64,000 bases of DNA from Inia geoffrensis (GCA_036417435.1 CM070900.1:119242315-119306314); one strand, 5' to 3'; shown: positions 33,832 to 47,105, counted from the first letter of the stretch. The notes: generated from the sequence alone by a model not told the origin. Translations and numbers: made by a program.

Positions 33832-33856
33832 GGGATAGGGAGGGTAGGAGGGAGGG
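33832..33856 (+). other. G-quadruplex-type motif in the L1 3' UTR
   Basis: Five GGG runs occur within 25 bases with loops of 1-5 bases (33832, 33838, 33842, 33850, 33854). A G-rich tract is a recurrent feature of L1 3' UTRs. Folding is inferred, not shown. Confidence 0.8.
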
Positions 33857-34202
33857 AGATGCAAGAGGGAAGAGATATGGGGACATATGAGTATGTATAA
33901 CTGATTCACTTTGTTATAAAGCAGAAACTAACACACTATTTGTAAAGCAATTATACTCCTATAAAGATGTTAAAAAAAAAAGAAAGAAAAGTTCTTCAGG
34001 GTTTTTCCATGCAATGTGTAAACCATTGCAGAAACCTTAAAAATTCTAAATGTTTAACTTCATAATTTGTTCTTCAAACAGTGCTTTCTAACAGAACTAA
34101 AAATTTTATAGCTATGATATTTCAATCTTCCAGAAGTTTATAATCTTTCGAGATGATATGTTTTCTCAAAATTTTGTTTCTGGCAGCTTTACTTGTTTTG
34201 TG

Positions 34203-34221
34203 CATATGTATGTTTGTGTGT

Positions 34222-34269
<48 letters not shown>
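34203..34269. repeat. (GT)n microsatellite
   Basis: Nearly uninterrupted GT alternation of about 65 bases with early TATG/TTTG interruptions. Confidence 0.97.
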
Positions 34270-34274
<5 letters not shown>

Positions 34275-35259
34275 AATATCTCAAACAGGAATTTTTAATT
34301 TTCTATTTTTTCTACAATAATCATTCTACTGTTAATTCTTACTTATGATAGATTTTAAGACTTAAAAAAGTATAACCACACTTTTAATAGAAATACATCA
34401 TATCAATTTTGTTTCTAAACCTGAGAGAAATTTTACTCAAGAAATTATTAAAAAATATGACAGAAATCTATCTTCATCTTCTATCTAAATATAAGAAAAT
34501 CTCTAATTTGCCTAATTTTCTTCTTTACTTTTTCATTCTTGTCTTCCTTTCTCTATATCATCATGAATTTGAAAGCATTTAAAACTTCTAGATAGTATTG
34601 TAGGTCACCTAATATTTAGGGACAAATTATACTGTAATATAGTATTAAAAACTCTTGACCTTTCTTTCCCATTTATTTCCCATCTATTTCTTGGACTAGA
34701 AACAGACAAATGTCACATATTTTCTTTTTTTAGATCACAAATTGCATAAGCTGTTTCTCAAGAAATGATAAAATAATAAGATTATAATAATTCATAATTT
34801 GATATAAAAGCAACAAATAATTTTGTATTATTATCCTACACAACAAACTTTTGAAGATCAGTATAGAGCAGCTCTCTTCATTTTAATTGAAATAGTATAT
34901 TTCAGTGTGAATTACAAAATATAGGTAACCATATCTTTGATAATTTTATTTTACTGCGTTAAATACTAAATTTGTCTATTTCAATCTTTTGAATTTTAAA
35001 CTGGAGTCATTTCCCCTAATTACAGATTGCCACTAATTTCAAAGATAATTTCCCAGGATAATGTTAATTCTTCTACACCAAAAAGATTTATTCTTTCTTA
35101 CTAAGATGCAACTCTCTTTTTTTATGCTGTAACTGTGTGTGTTTCTTTCAGATTGTTAGGAAGCAAAGTAGATTATGAATCAAAGTACAGCTTTAACCTC
35201 TATTAAAATTACCTTTGATCTCTCTGTCCCCTGCTACATGTCTGAATAAGTTAAAATAT

Positions 35260-35298
35260 AGATAGATACATAGATAGATAAATAGATAGATAGATATA
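35260..35298. repeat. (GATA)n microsatellite
   Basis: About nine GATA-like units with single-base interruptions. Confidence 0.93.
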
Positions 35299-35516
35299 GA
35301 GACATATACCATTAGTATGGGCAGACATCTTAAGAGTGGTTTCAAGAACAACTGTTTTCTGATCTTGGCCAGTTAATATAAGTCCAAATGAAAATTCTGT
35401 GAAATGGCAAGTAATAATAAAAATGTTTCCCTCTAGAATACGTCCTCAGTAAGGTCATGACATTCATTAAATTTCCCAAGTCATCATATTACTGTATAGA
35501 AGTTATTTTTTTCTTT

Positions 35517-35728
35517 CTTTTTTTTTTTTTTTTTTGCGGTACGCGGACCTCTCACTGTCGTGGCCTTTCCCATTGCGGAGCACAGGCCCCGGATGCGCAG
35601 GTTCAGCGGCCATGGCTCATGGGGCCAGCCGCTCTGCAGCATGTGGGATCGTCCCAGACCCGGGCACGAACCTGCGTCCCCTGCATCGGCAGGCGGACTC
35701 TCAACCACTGCGCCACCACAGAAGCCCT
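35517..35728 (-). mobile_element. CHR-2-type SINE, copy 5
   Basis: It reads poly(T), 'gcggtacgcggacctctcac', CHR body, then 'ccaccacagaagccct'. Short flanking repeats 'tagaagtta' (35497-35505) and 'tagaagtaa' (35728-35736) are the probable target duplication. Confidence 0.95.
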
Positions 35729-37340
35729 AGAAGTAAATTCTTATATAATCCCTATAACCCCTCTGACCCACATGCATATGTGAACCTAAATGGGTTTTAT
35801 GCTGAATGTATTCAAGAAATAGGAGCAGCAACTAGTACTGTTTGCCTTTCATTTTTCTTTCTTTTTAATCCGATTTCCTTCTGTGTTTATTAGAGTTTTT
35901 TAAAACTCTGTATGTGAGTTAATTTGATTAAAAGTTAGAGAAATTTTATATAAGTGCTTTAATGAACATATTTTCATGGAATGTCATTTATGGTTCCAAA
36001 AAATGATCCTGTAAGCTAAGTGTACTACTGTTTTGCAATTTGCAGCTCTTTTTCTTTTTCAGAAAGGGCATTTGATTAATGATTGTTAAAATGTCAAGTG
36101 AATGGTTATACATCTCTAAGCCCTATTACATCATGTTCCAGCTCTGTAGCTCAGTAATGGACAATGGCCATAATGGTTTCTGTTTTCCATGATTTGCCTA
36201 AAGTTTTGCTCAACTTGTTTGGATTTCCAGGAAGAAGTGGGACTAACCATTAAATCCAAGAATCACTTAAAGGATTCCACCCTTTCATATTAGTAATATT
36301 ATCATTCATTTAGGACTTTCTGTGAATAAGACCAAATACCCACTTTACCAACGCTGGATTTTCAAGTGTTTGCAGATATTTTAATTTTTATGTTAAATTT
36401 CTGTAAAAGCCATGTTGAGATTAAAAGTCTCTCCCTAGTGGGCTCATATTAAAATTAGAATGAGAAAGTTACAGATGAGAAGAAAGTTTACTGCAGAAGT
36501 GAGTTTGTTTGTGAATACATATAAATGTAGTTGTTTGAATAACATTCGTATCGAAACATTCAGCAGGCAGGTGGAACAACATAAAAATGTGCAATGATTA
36601 GGAATGAAACGGAGCTCAGGTATTTAAAAAATACTTTCCTATTTAATGAAAATTATTTGTGGAGCAAAATTTTATTAAAAACTTATGCATTATGGAAACA
36701 ATTCACAAAAATAATATGAATCTATAAGTAGTTTAAGATAAACATGTTAATTCTGAAAAAAATATAGTTTTAATTCATAAAAAACGTTTAACACAAAAAT
36801 TAACACAACTTTTCTCATGTTAAAAAATACCAAAGGATGTTATAAATTGGGATCTAGAAAATAGGTTTTAGGGAAGTATGAAAAAGAAAGAAATAAAATG
36901 GGGGAGAACAAAATCCCAAAAGAAGAAGAAAAATATAAAAGAAGTAGAGAAGATAAAAAATGTGTTTAATTAAGGGCTACTAGTTACTATCTCTCATTCA
37001 TACATTGGTACCAGTGTCAGAAATTTTAAAATTATCCTGACATGTAATTTAAAGAACTAAAATATAAAATCAGCAATATCACTTACTGTTACAGTCATTG
37101 GGATTTTATGTTTGTGATGAAACAGCCATTTTAGCCAAATGAAATGCACTGAAAATTAGCATTACACATGAAGCAACAAGATATTTCTAATCTATACACA
37201 TGGTTTAGCTAATTTCCTCAATAGGTCTCCATAGTTATCACTCTATTTTCTATAGGAATAGTTTTCTCTGCATACTGGCCATGACTCTTGATTCACTCAA
37301 TTATTCAAAAGTAGAATGTAAAATTAAGAATGGCAATTTG
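35729..37340. other. AT-rich unique stretch
   Basis: No gene, RNA or recognised repeat. A purine-rich, A-rich patch lies at about 36880-36960. Confidence 0.45.
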
Positions 37341-37537
37341 GGGCTTCCCTGGTGGCGCAGTGGTTGGTAGTCCGCCTGCCAATTCAGGGGACGCGGGTTC
37401 GTGCCCCGGTCTGGGAGGATCCCACATGCAGAGCGGCTGGGCCCGTGAGCCATGGCCGCTGAGCCTGTGTGTCCGGAGCCTGTGCTCCGCAACGGGAGAG
37501 ACCACAACAATGAGAGGCCCGCGTACCGTGGAAAAAA
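37341..37537 (+). mobile_element. CHR-2-type SINE, copy 6
   Basis: Head 'gggcttccctggtggcgcag', CpG-rich body and an 8-base A tail. A perfect 15-bp target duplication 'aagaatggcaatttg' lies at 37326-37340 and 37538-37552. A 4-base deletion is seen in the middle ('cacatgcagagcgg' where other copies read 'cacatgccgtggagcgg'). Confidence 0.96.
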
Positions 37538-39474
37538 AAGAATGGCAATTTGAATTGTGCCAGTTTTGTAGAGACAGCAAGGGTCTTAAAATATAATCAA
37601 GAAAGGAGAAAATAGCGTTAGAAATAGTGATTTAATTTTCAATCTTGTAGTCTACAGAAAAGTAACATGAGTTCATCAAGACAAAAATACATCCTTGAAG
37701 AGGATTCTGGGGGGACTTATGTTTAATTGGAAACAGACTTTATTTTTTTCTGTGATAACCATTTGCCATATCATATCACTTCATTTTAATACATTATCAT
37801 GTTGTTTATAAGCAATTTCAAAGAATAATGCAAACATATGTTATAGAGACATCTTAATTTTTATTTTACAGTGAGGCTAACCAGAGCACTGGTTTTGTCT
37901 TTCTATTTTTTCATTAATTGACAACAATTCTATTATCCTCATGCACGTATTTATCATGTTACTTTTCCAGCAGGAATATCCAAAAGTTTGGAAAGTGCAA
38001 AAAAATGTTAATTATCTTACAATTATACTTCCAATTAAAATGTATTTAAGTAGATCATGTTTTTTCACAATTTCAATTATTCTGAGATTATTTTCTTAGA
38101 ATTTCATGACACTCCTTTATCTGAATGGACAAGCTTGTGACCTATGTTGAGGTCAGAGGTGTTAGACAGGAGTGCCTCTTGCCTTATTGTAAAAAATTTA
38201 TTTGTATTCTTCCATTTTTAAGAATAGTTTTTTGTAAGCTAGTTTTTTACTCCAAAATATATTCTCTGCTTTATGGATAACTATTTTAGAAGTTGTTAAA
38301 TATAATTTCATGTATTTTTACTCTGTTGTGATTCACCATGGAGAAGCTAAAGAATCCCTGTGAATGAATTAGAATGTACATTATTGTGCTAAGTATCTAC
38401 TAATTGCTAAAGCATGAAGAGTCAAAATAATAATAATAAGCTAAGAAATGGCAAACGGAGGGAATTTCCAGACTGTAAACTTGCACTGATTATTGCAGCC
38501 TTGCAGCTGCTGACCCTGAGATAGAATTACAAAACTATTAGTACCTCCTACCATTTTGAAAATAGGGTTAAATAGGGACTACAGTTATTAGAAAGCAATT
38601 GATTCTACTTGTCCTTAACATTAGACTTCTGTTGGATGAAGAATACTGACCAAGAACTGGCAGATAAGATGCCCTCTGATAGAGAGTCACTTACTCTGTA
38701 TTTTACCAACAAGCTGATTTCTGCAAAGTTTACATAAGGAAAAAGCATGGAAACCTGCTGTCTTCACTTTGTCTTTCAATGATTTTGATTGTATAAAAAC
38801 AGTAAGTAAAAATATAGAATCTAAATATGAAAACTATTAAATTTAAAGGAGTCAATGTAAAAGGTGAAAAAATAAATTCCTTTGACTTATGGTATTCAAA
38901 AGATAAGAAATCAAAATGACTGCTCAGGGATTCTATCCCTGGACCTAAACCTATAACCTCAAAAAAAAATTCACTTTTAGTATATGAATATTATCCTCAA
39001 TAATATCCTCACAACAAATCTAACATGCTTCAGAAAGTTGACCCATAAAACATCCTTCATTATAAAATGCTGACAAAATACTAAAGAGCTGTTCAGTGAA
39101 AGCAATATTGAGAGCCCCAAACAATATATGCAAGGACAGGTCATTTGACGATCTAGATTAATCTAAGGGCACTTACAGAGAATCTAGAAAACTGAATGGG
39201 CCACATGATATTTAGGTCATCAGGAATATTATCGATCTTTTCTTTCCTGATAAGAATAGAAGTCTGTTCAAGGTTTTATTTTCTGGAGAGTATTTAGAAT
39301 ACAGATAATCTCTCATGCTGATTTAAATGAGACCCAATTACAGTTGACATCCTGGAATACTAATGACAAAGCCTATAAAAGAAAATCACTTGAATAAAAT
39401 ATCATACCCACTTACCAACTGAGGTGGCTATAATGACAGCAATGATTATCAGGGAGAAATTTCTCCTCAAGTAA

Positions 39475-39592
39475 AAATGAAGGAACGAAGAGAGGAAGGA
39501 AGCAAAGAGGGAGGGAGAGAAGAAGAGAGGGAAGGGGGGAAGAAAGGAAGGAAGGAAGGAAGGTAGGAAGGAAAGAAGGAAGAAAGGAAACT
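39475..39592. repeat. GGAA-rich purine tract
   Basis: About 115 bases almost entirely of A and G on the plus strand, with (GGAA)n at the right end. Such mirror-rich purine tracts can form triplex DNA; that is inference. Confidence 0.93.
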
Positions 39593-40662
39593 GAACTTCT
39601 AGAATTGAAATTTTAGAAATATTGAAGGCCCCAAAGTTCTGCTCTCTAGAACATAGCTAAACAATTCTAGCCTACAAGATGTTGTGCTTTCTATTGTGTA
39701 TAACCAAATGTTCATTTCAGTTCTAATAATGCCTCAGGAAAGCATTCATCTAATGTTTAACTTCGAGTAATGTTATTTCCTATTTTAACTTATACAGCTC
39801 AACATACTGGTTTAGTTAATTTGCTGTGTAAATCTTTTAATTATAAGCCAACCCCAAGTTGAGCCAATACCTACCAAAAAGTGTAAGGAAAGTTTTAGAA
39901 AAGCCAATTTAAAGTTATACTTTCATATAATACAGCCAGTAATCTACTACTTTAAACAATAAAATCATAATATACTCATACAGATAAACTCATTTTAGTG
40001 TTTTCTATAGGCCTAATAGGTAGAAGGGCAACATACTGCTCATGCAAAGGAACATGAGTAAAGAAGAAGGGCCCCAAGAGCAAGCACCTGCATTTCTCAC
40101 TGAAGAACATTAATCAATCAACTGTGTATTTCTAAAATATAGAATATGTTAAATCAGTCCTTTAACATTAACTCAGTGGCACTTTGCCTATAAAAGCCTG
40201 CATAGGACTCAATATTTTATTATTTTATCATTATTTTCCTTACTGAAATGAATATGCAAGACTACAAAGTATATAAAATTATCAAATGATCACATTGAAA
40301 ATTCTATTTCAATGTCATTTATAATATTGTTTTCAGAATTTAAGTCGAGATTTTTGTTAAGATTAAAAGTAGCATAAATTTTATTAAGATAAGCTAAAAC
40401 ACTCATTACTTAGAAGGCTCTAAAATTTTTGATAGAAAGCTATCTGGGATCATTTGGATGGAACTCTACTTGTAGAGTTCATGAACTTTACAATATTTGC
40501 CAGAAAATCAGTATATCCTCAAACATTTTTCTAACCTGGGAATCATTCCGATGTATTATATTTAGCATATCTTTTTAATTACTGAAATGTATCAGGGGAG
40601 GTTGAAAGTAACCTGAGTATTTTGATATACTTAATCCCTGCATGTAAAGATATGTCAAGTTT

Positions 40663-40697
40663 TCAACTGCAATATAGGTTGTCAACTGCAATATAGG
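40663..40697. repeat. two tandem copies of a 19-bp unit
   Basis: 'tcaactgcaatatagg' occurs at 40663-40678 and again at 40682-40697, a local slippage duplication next to a CA microsatellite. Confidence 0.9.
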
Positions 40698-40705
40698 ATG
40701 CAATC

Positions 40706-40798
40706 ACACACACACACACACACACATACATATATACATACATATATGTATGTACATATATATATACTGTCTTATGTATGTATATATATGAAACAGTT
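40706..40798. repeat. (CA)n and TA/CATA microsatellite with a 20-bp palindrome
   Basis: About 11 CA units pass into CATA/TATG alternation. Positions 40735-40754 form a perfect 20-bp palindrome. Confidence 0.94.
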
Positions 40799-42033
40799 AA
40801 CATAGATAGATAGATGTCTATATTTCTAAATTTTAGTCTGCATAGAGGGAGAAATTTTTAAAAAAGAAATGAAGAGACTATAGAAATATTCAATATATTT
40901 ATATAAAGACTTACAGTTTATAAAGTACTACACAAATATAGGGCACACAACTAAATTTGAATTTCAGATAAACAAAGTTTTTAAAAATATGAATATGTCC
41001 CAATATTGCATTTGTTCTACTAACAAAAATATCGGTTATTTATCTGAACTTCAAATTTAACTGAGCATTGGAATTTTTATTTGCTAAAACTGCAGCCTTC
41101 ATTCCAAGAATAGTAACATATACAGTTAAGTGAGTCAATAGTTTGTAAAAAACAATTATTTTCATGTTTAACTACAAACCATTAATGAAGAATTAAGGCT
41201 AAGTTAACATCAGCAAAGTGGTGGAATAGGAGTATTCTACCATCTTGCCATGAAAAACACCAATTTTGATAGTTACCCATGGACAAAGGTACCTTTGTGA
41301 AAGTCTTAAAGTCTGGGATTTCAGCAGAGAAATCCCAGCACAGTGTTGAAGCAAAAAAAAATCCAAGATCGGTTGCATTAAAGAGAGTAAGATAACAGTT
41401 TCACTTTATTCCCCTCTCACAAGGCAGCACAGCACAGTGCCAAGATAGACCACATTGGCCTGCAGCTTCTCCCACAGGGGAAAGTGAAAACATGTGATTG
41501 AGCACACAGCTTCCCCAGCTATGTGTGATGCTGCTTAAGAGGTTCACGTCTTTCTCACCCCATCTAGAATATAGAGATGAGCTGCATGACTGAGGGGCAG
41601 GTAGGGGCTAGGAGAATGACAGCCAGGGCTCAGAGCATATCAAAGTAATTAGATCCTACTAATCACTCAGAGTCCATGAGGAAGCGTATCTGTAAGCCAT
41701 TAAAGACAGCTCATCTGTGGATCCCACAACTGGCCATTCAATACCCCACAATCCATTTGCCTCACCCAAACACCTTCAATTCCATACCTGGTTGTCTTGA
41801 TCATGGAAAATAAAGGACACATAACACCAGTTTTCCAGTTACTGACCCCAGAGTAATGAAGATCTACAAATTGTTGACAAAGGATTCAAAATAATTGTTT
41901 TAAGAAAATTCAGCAAGCTACAAGAAATTAAAAAAAAAAAAGACAATTCAACAAAATCAGGAAAACAGTATATGAACAAACTGAGTTTAACAGAGAGACA
42001 AATTTTTTAAAAGGACAAAACAAATTCTGGAGC

Positions 42034-42087
42034 TGAAGATTACAATAATGAAAGGAAACATGAAGATTACAATAATGAAACAACATC
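42034..42087. repeat. 27-bp tandem duplication in the ORF1 relic
   Basis: 'tgaagattacaataatgaaa' starts at 42034 and again at 42061, a slippage duplication inside the L1. Confidence 0.88.
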
Positions 42088-42802
42088 AAACTTGATTAAG
42101 CAGAAGAAGAAAGTTTTGAACTTAAAGACACATCATTTGAAATTACCCAGCCAAAGAAGAGTAAAAAAAAAAGAGTGAAAAGAATGAAGAAAGCTTTAAT
42201 GAATTATAGATACTATCAAATTAAACAATTTATGCATTATTGGAATCCTAGGAGAAGAGAGGGAGAAAGGAGCAGAAAGCTTATTTAAAGAGATAATGGC
42301 TCAAAAATTCCCAAATCTGGAAATAGATTTAGGCATCCAAGTTTATGAAGCTCAATGTTCTCAAACAGATTCAACTCAAAGAGGTCTTCTGCAACATACA
42401 TGATAATAAAACTGCCTAAAATCAAAGACAAAGATAATTTTTAAAGCATCAAGAGAAAAAAATTCCTCATATACAAGGAAGCACCCATAAGCTATTAGCA
42501 GATTTCTCAGCTAGAGAAAAACCTTGCAGAACAGGAAAGAGTGGGATGATATATTCAAAATACTGAAAGAAAAAAATAATTCAAAAAATACTTTAGCCAG
42601 AAAAGCTATGCTGCAGAAATGAAGACCTGCACACTGAAAAGCATAAAACATTGATAAAAAAGAATAGAAGACACAAATAAATGGAAAGATATTCTGTGTT
42701 CATGGATTGGAAGAATTAATATATTTTAAACGTCCATATTACCCAAAGTGATCTAAAGATTCAATGCAATCCCTATCAAAATTCCAATGGAATATTTTTT
42801 TT

Positions 42803-42997
42803 CTGCGGTACGCAGGCCTCTCACTGCTGTGGCCTCTCCCACTGCGGAGCACAGGCTCCGGATGCGCAGGCTCAGTGGCCATGGCTCATGGGCCCAGCCA
42901 CTCTGCGGCATGTGGGATCCTCCCAGACCGGGGCACGAACCCGTGTCCCCTGCATCGGTAGGCGGACCCTCAACCACTGCGCCACCAGGGAGGCCCC
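42803..42997 (-). mobile_element. CHR-2-type SINE, copy 7, inside L1
   Basis: It reads 'ctgcggtacgcaggcctctc', CHR body, then 'ccaccagggaggcccc'. L1 sequence flanks it on both sides with a duplicated target: 'ccaatggaatattttt' (from 42785) and 'ccagtggaattttt' (from 42997). It therefore inserted after the L1. Confidence 0.96.
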
Positions 42998-44168
42998 CAG
43001 TGGAATTTTTAACAGAAATAGAGAAAAATCTATAAATTCATATGGAGCTACAAAAGACCCTGAATAGCTAAAGCAATCTTGAGCAAGAAGGGCAAAGATG
43101 GAGGCATCACACTCCCTGATTTTAAAGTATATTACAAAGCTTTAGTAATCAAAACAAGATGGCATTCTCATAGAGACAGACACATAGATTAATAGACAGA
43201 ATGGAGAGCCCAGAAATACACCCATGGTACATGGTCAACTAATTTTCTACAAAGACACCAAGAATAAACAATGGGGAAAGGATAGTCTTTTTAATAAATG
43301 GTGTTGGGAAAACCAGATTGCCACATGTAAAGAATGAAATTTGACTGCTATTTTACACCATACAAAAATCAACTTAAAATAGATTAACGACTTGGAACAT
43401 AAGATTTGAAACTGTAAAACTAGAGGAAAATATAGCAGAAATATTCTTTGACATTGGTCTTGGCAATGTTTTTATTTTAGGATTTGACACCAAAAACAAA
43501 GTCAATAAAAGAAAAATAAACAACTAGGACTACATCAACCTAAAAAACTGTTCACAACAAAGGAAACCATCAACAAAATAAAAAAAAAAAGCAACCTATG
43601 AAATGAGAGAAGATATTTGTAAACTATATTATATATCTGATGAGGGTTTGATATTCAAAATATATAAGGAACTCATACAACTCAATAGCAAAAAGAAAAA
43701 ACAATACTCATTTTAAAAATGCTCAAAGAACCTGAATAAATATCTTCCCAATGAACACATACAAATGGTCAATAGGTATATAAAATGATACTCACCATCA
43801 CTAATCATTAGGGAAATGCAAATCAAAACCAAAATGGGTTATCACTTCATACCTCTTGGGATAGCTATTATTAAAAAGGCAAAGATAAAAAATGTTGGCA
43901 AGGAAGTAGAGAAAAAGGAACCCTTGTACACCCTTTATGGGAATGTAAATTGATATAGACATTGTGGAAAAGAGTACAGAGGTTCCTCAAAAAATTAATA
44001 ACAAAACTACCATATGACCCAGCAATCCCACTTCTGGTTATACATCCAAGGGAAACAAAATAACTATCTTGAAGAGATATTTGTACACCCATGTTTATTG
44101 CAGCATTATTCACAATATCTAGATTATGGGAACAACCTAAATATCCATTGACAGATAAATGGATAAAG

Positions 44169-44170
<2 letters not shown>

Positions 44171-44209
<39 letters not shown>
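44171..44209. repeat. (CA)n microsatellite in L1
   Basis: Uninterrupted CA alternation of about 38 bases at a site where L1 elements commonly carry a TG/CA-prone sequence. Confidence 0.97.
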
Positions 44210-44213
<4 letters not shown>

Positions 44214-45230
44214 ATGTTATTCAGTCTTAAAGGGAAATCTTGCCATTTGCAACAACATGGATGAAGCTGCAGAACGTTATGCTAAGTAGAATAAATCAGA
44301 TAGAGAAAGACAAATACTGTATGGTATCACTTATATGTGGAATCTTAAAGAAAAAAAATCAAACTCATAGAAGCAGAGAGTAGAATGGTTTTTGCCAGGG
44401 GCTGGTGGGTGAGGAAAATGGGGAGATATTGGTCAAAGCATACAAATTTTCAGTTATAAGATGAATAAATTCTGAGGATCTAATACATAGTGTGACGTGA
44501 CTACAATTAATACTGTATCTGTATCGTGTATTTGAAATTTGCTAAAAGAGTAGATCTTAACCATCCTTAACAACAACAGCAAAAAGTCACTATGTGAGAT
44601 GATGGGTATGTTAATTAACCTGATTGTAGAAATCCTTTCACAATATATGTGTAAATCAAATCATCAGTCTGTATACTTTAAACATATTACAATTTTATTT
44701 GCCAGCTACACCTCAATAAAGCTGAAAAATTAAATAAATAGAATTAAGGAAGTAAAAGTATGATTACCTTTCAATTGGTAAGTGGAATTATTAAGTGGAA
44801 TCTAAATTAGTACAAGTGTAGGCTTTAAGCAGCATTTTATCTCTGAGCACAACGAGTTGGATTTCTGATTAAGGTTAGAAGCCTTTCTTAGGAAGTCACT
44901 TTATTGTAAAGTTCTGGAGAGATTTATTTTCAGTTAGTTGAGAGTAGACATCATATCTGTCTGCAGGAATGAAGAAGATAAGACTAATAGTAGCAAATTA
45001 TTTCAGACACATTTGGTGGTATTGTTATTTTAATCTCAATGAAATCTTGTCATTTAAATCTGTATACTTAGTTTTGAAATATCCTAAGATTCAAAATGCT
45101 TTATCATTCTCATTTCAACAATTTTCTTTGAAACAATTTCATAATCATAGAAAATAATGCACATTGTTTCCTAATCCAGGAGGCAAGAATGTGGCACCAT
45201 CCAATGTCTATATGCCCTTTACCTTTAAGT

Positions 45231-45420
45231 TCAAATCTCAGTTTTCCTGCTTACTAGTAGTGTGATGTTGAGGAAATCACTTAACCTCTCTATACCTCAG
45301 TTTCCTCCTCTGGAATAATAACAGTCCCACTTCACAAGGTTCTTACAGAAAATAAATATTAATATTTATAAAGCATTTAGAACAGTATTTGACACTTAGG
45401 AAGCCCTATATATTTTTTAA
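45231..45420 (+). repeat. MIR SINE
   Basis: 'gcttactagtagtgtgatgt', 'cttaacctctctatacctca', 'gtttcctcctctggaataat' and 'agaacagtatttgacactta' are in MIR order. Well-preserved core. Confidence 0.92.
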
Positions 45421-45464
45421 ATAAAATAAATATAACATAACCTGTATTTAACATTGAACATGCT

Positions 45465-45770
45465 ACTAATATCAGTCCACAGAGATGTAATTGAGTTTTA
45501 AATGGATGCATAGTATTTTAAAGCATTTATTTCACATACTTTATTAATCCATGGCACTTGTGGTGGATATTCAGATTATAATTTTTTTATATAATTACAA
45601 ATGCTGCTACTATAAGAATCCCTATACAAATATCTTGGTATAGAGTGACAGTATTTTTGAAATTAGATTACCACAGAATACAGAATGGTTATTTTTAATT
45701 TTGATAGATACTGCCAGATTGTCCTCTGCAATATTCTGAAAAATGATACTCTCTCAGAGTGAATAAAACT
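45465..45770 (-). repeat. old L1 ORF2 fragment
   Basis: 'aatggatgcatagtatttta', 'tttattaatccatgg', 'gtggatattcagattataat' and 'aattttgatagatactgcca' follow the antisense of the ORF2 3' region of ancient L1s. Confidence 0.72.
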
Positions 45771-47105
45771 TCACATTTCCCCAGCTGTTTTTCAGTGCTG
45801 AAAAAAGCTCACATTTTTTCCACTCCAGATGGTACTATGGTGCCTTGATCTCAGTGTAAATACCTTCAGTGCACCAAAAAGACACTATTTGAAACAGGAG
45901 TTTAGGGAAGTCTGTTTTAACCATGATACCATAAACCCACAGTGTTTTCCTCTCTAATGCGTATTAGAGATGAGTGTTGCATTGAACAGAGCATAGGAAT
46001 GTTTTGAGTTCAGATATAGTATAGAGTGGATGAACATGAAAGAGAAAGCAATTTTCTTTCATGAACTATAATTTCATTACCAAACTATGTTCAAAGACTA
46101 TATCACTCCTGAAAAGGAGTTCCATGGAAATTTTTGTCATAAGCAAAAAGAGCTTTTGTAAGACTTATTGAAAATGGTGCTGCCTTATTTTATCTAGGCA
46201 ACAAATACCTGGCTCCGTGCCTTATCCATCTTTCTTATATGGAGGCTATTCTCATACAGAGGAAACAATGGTAAAAAAATACATTTGCTACACCTTAGAA
46301 AACATAGATTATTAATCATTTATCAGCATGATTCAGTGAAACCCTAACAGATGAAACCACTTTCCTGATAACAGTGTGATGATGAAGTTGAGACAAAATT
46401 GAGAATTAGTTTTCTAGGAGACTTTCTACAGAAGAAGTTTGTCCAATTTACTTTCAGAATTTGTAGGAATTTATTATAAAACACCCTAGTTTTCAACAGA
46501 AAAAATTTGAACTTTAACTGACTTCCTAAAATACACTCTTTTGTGAAACCTGTTAACTTTAAAATATAAATTTAAAAGGGACATTGAAAAATGCAAGGAC
46601 CATAGTCCATTGTTTTTCAGTCAAGAGAGCCCATAAAAGTAAAATTTAATGTATTTTCATGGTGGGAAGAGGAAGGGGTGCTAATAAGAGTTAAGTTGCC
46701 TGTTTTGGGTCAAATCAGAAAATTAAGTTCAAAACTTCTTACATTGAGTAAAGGAGTGATTCTCACATTGAGTAGTTTATAAAACATGAAATTGTCAAAA
46801 ATAGTAATATAGTTTCTTAATAAAATTGTCATTAGTTGCAATGTAACCTTCATATCATAGAAGGTTTAAAATGATTTATAATATAGACTTGATACTGACA
46901 TAATTTAATTTTCTCCTTGATGACTTGAACAAACTAGTCTCCAGATTAATTTTATTTGGCAGGTGGAAAAGATTAGGACAGTAACTATAATATTGGCCAT
47001 AAACACTGAGTACAGTAGAAAGAACAAGATTTTAATGTAAAATAGGCTTGAGTTTTAATCACCTGGCCTCTCTTATTTATTAGTTTTGTGCTTTAAAGTG
47101 CACCT
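45771..47105. other. unique stretch
   Basis: No gene, RNA or recognised repeat seen. Confidence 0.45.

Larger units (their letters stand above)
28194..33985 (+). mobile_element. near full-length cetartiodactyl L1 retrotransposon
   Basis: About 5.8 kb with every L1 part in order: a GC-rich 5' UTR (28194-28828), ORF1 (to 29788), ORF2 relic (about 29790-33607), a 3' UTR with a G-rich tract (33608-33965), an AATAAA-like 'ctataaagatgtt' end and an A-rich tail. A plausible degraded target duplication is 'aaaatacttcaggcttt' (about 28177-28193) against 'aaaagttcttcagggttt' (about 33986-34003). It is the youngest-looking L1 in the window but immobile because ORF2 is broken. Confidence 0.93.
33986..35518. 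other. AT-rich unique stretch
   Basis: No gene or named repeat apart from the microsatellites listed separately. Confidence 0.45.
37538..41198. other. long AT-rich unique stretch
   Basis: About 3.7 kb without gene, RNA or named interspersed repeat; the microsatellites at 39475 and 40706 are listed separately. There is no open frame of note. Confidence 0.45.
41199..44739 (+). mobile_element. L1MA/B-type L1 with a large internal deletion
   Basis: It runs from a 5' UTR-like start through an ORF1 relic (41790-42620; 'gacaaaggattcaaaataat', 'ggaatcctaggagaagagag'). At about 42622-42628 it jumps directly to the late part of ORF2 ('cctgcacactgaaaagcata'), then continues to a normal L1M 3' UTR and A-rich end ('acctcaataaagctg'). 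A 10-bp direct repeat 'agaattaagg' (41189-41198 and 44740-44749) brackets it. The end of ORF1 and most of ORF2, including endonuclease and reverse transcriptase, are missing. A CHR SINE (42803-42997) and a CA repeat (44171-44209) lie inside. All frames are broken. Confidence 0.87.
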
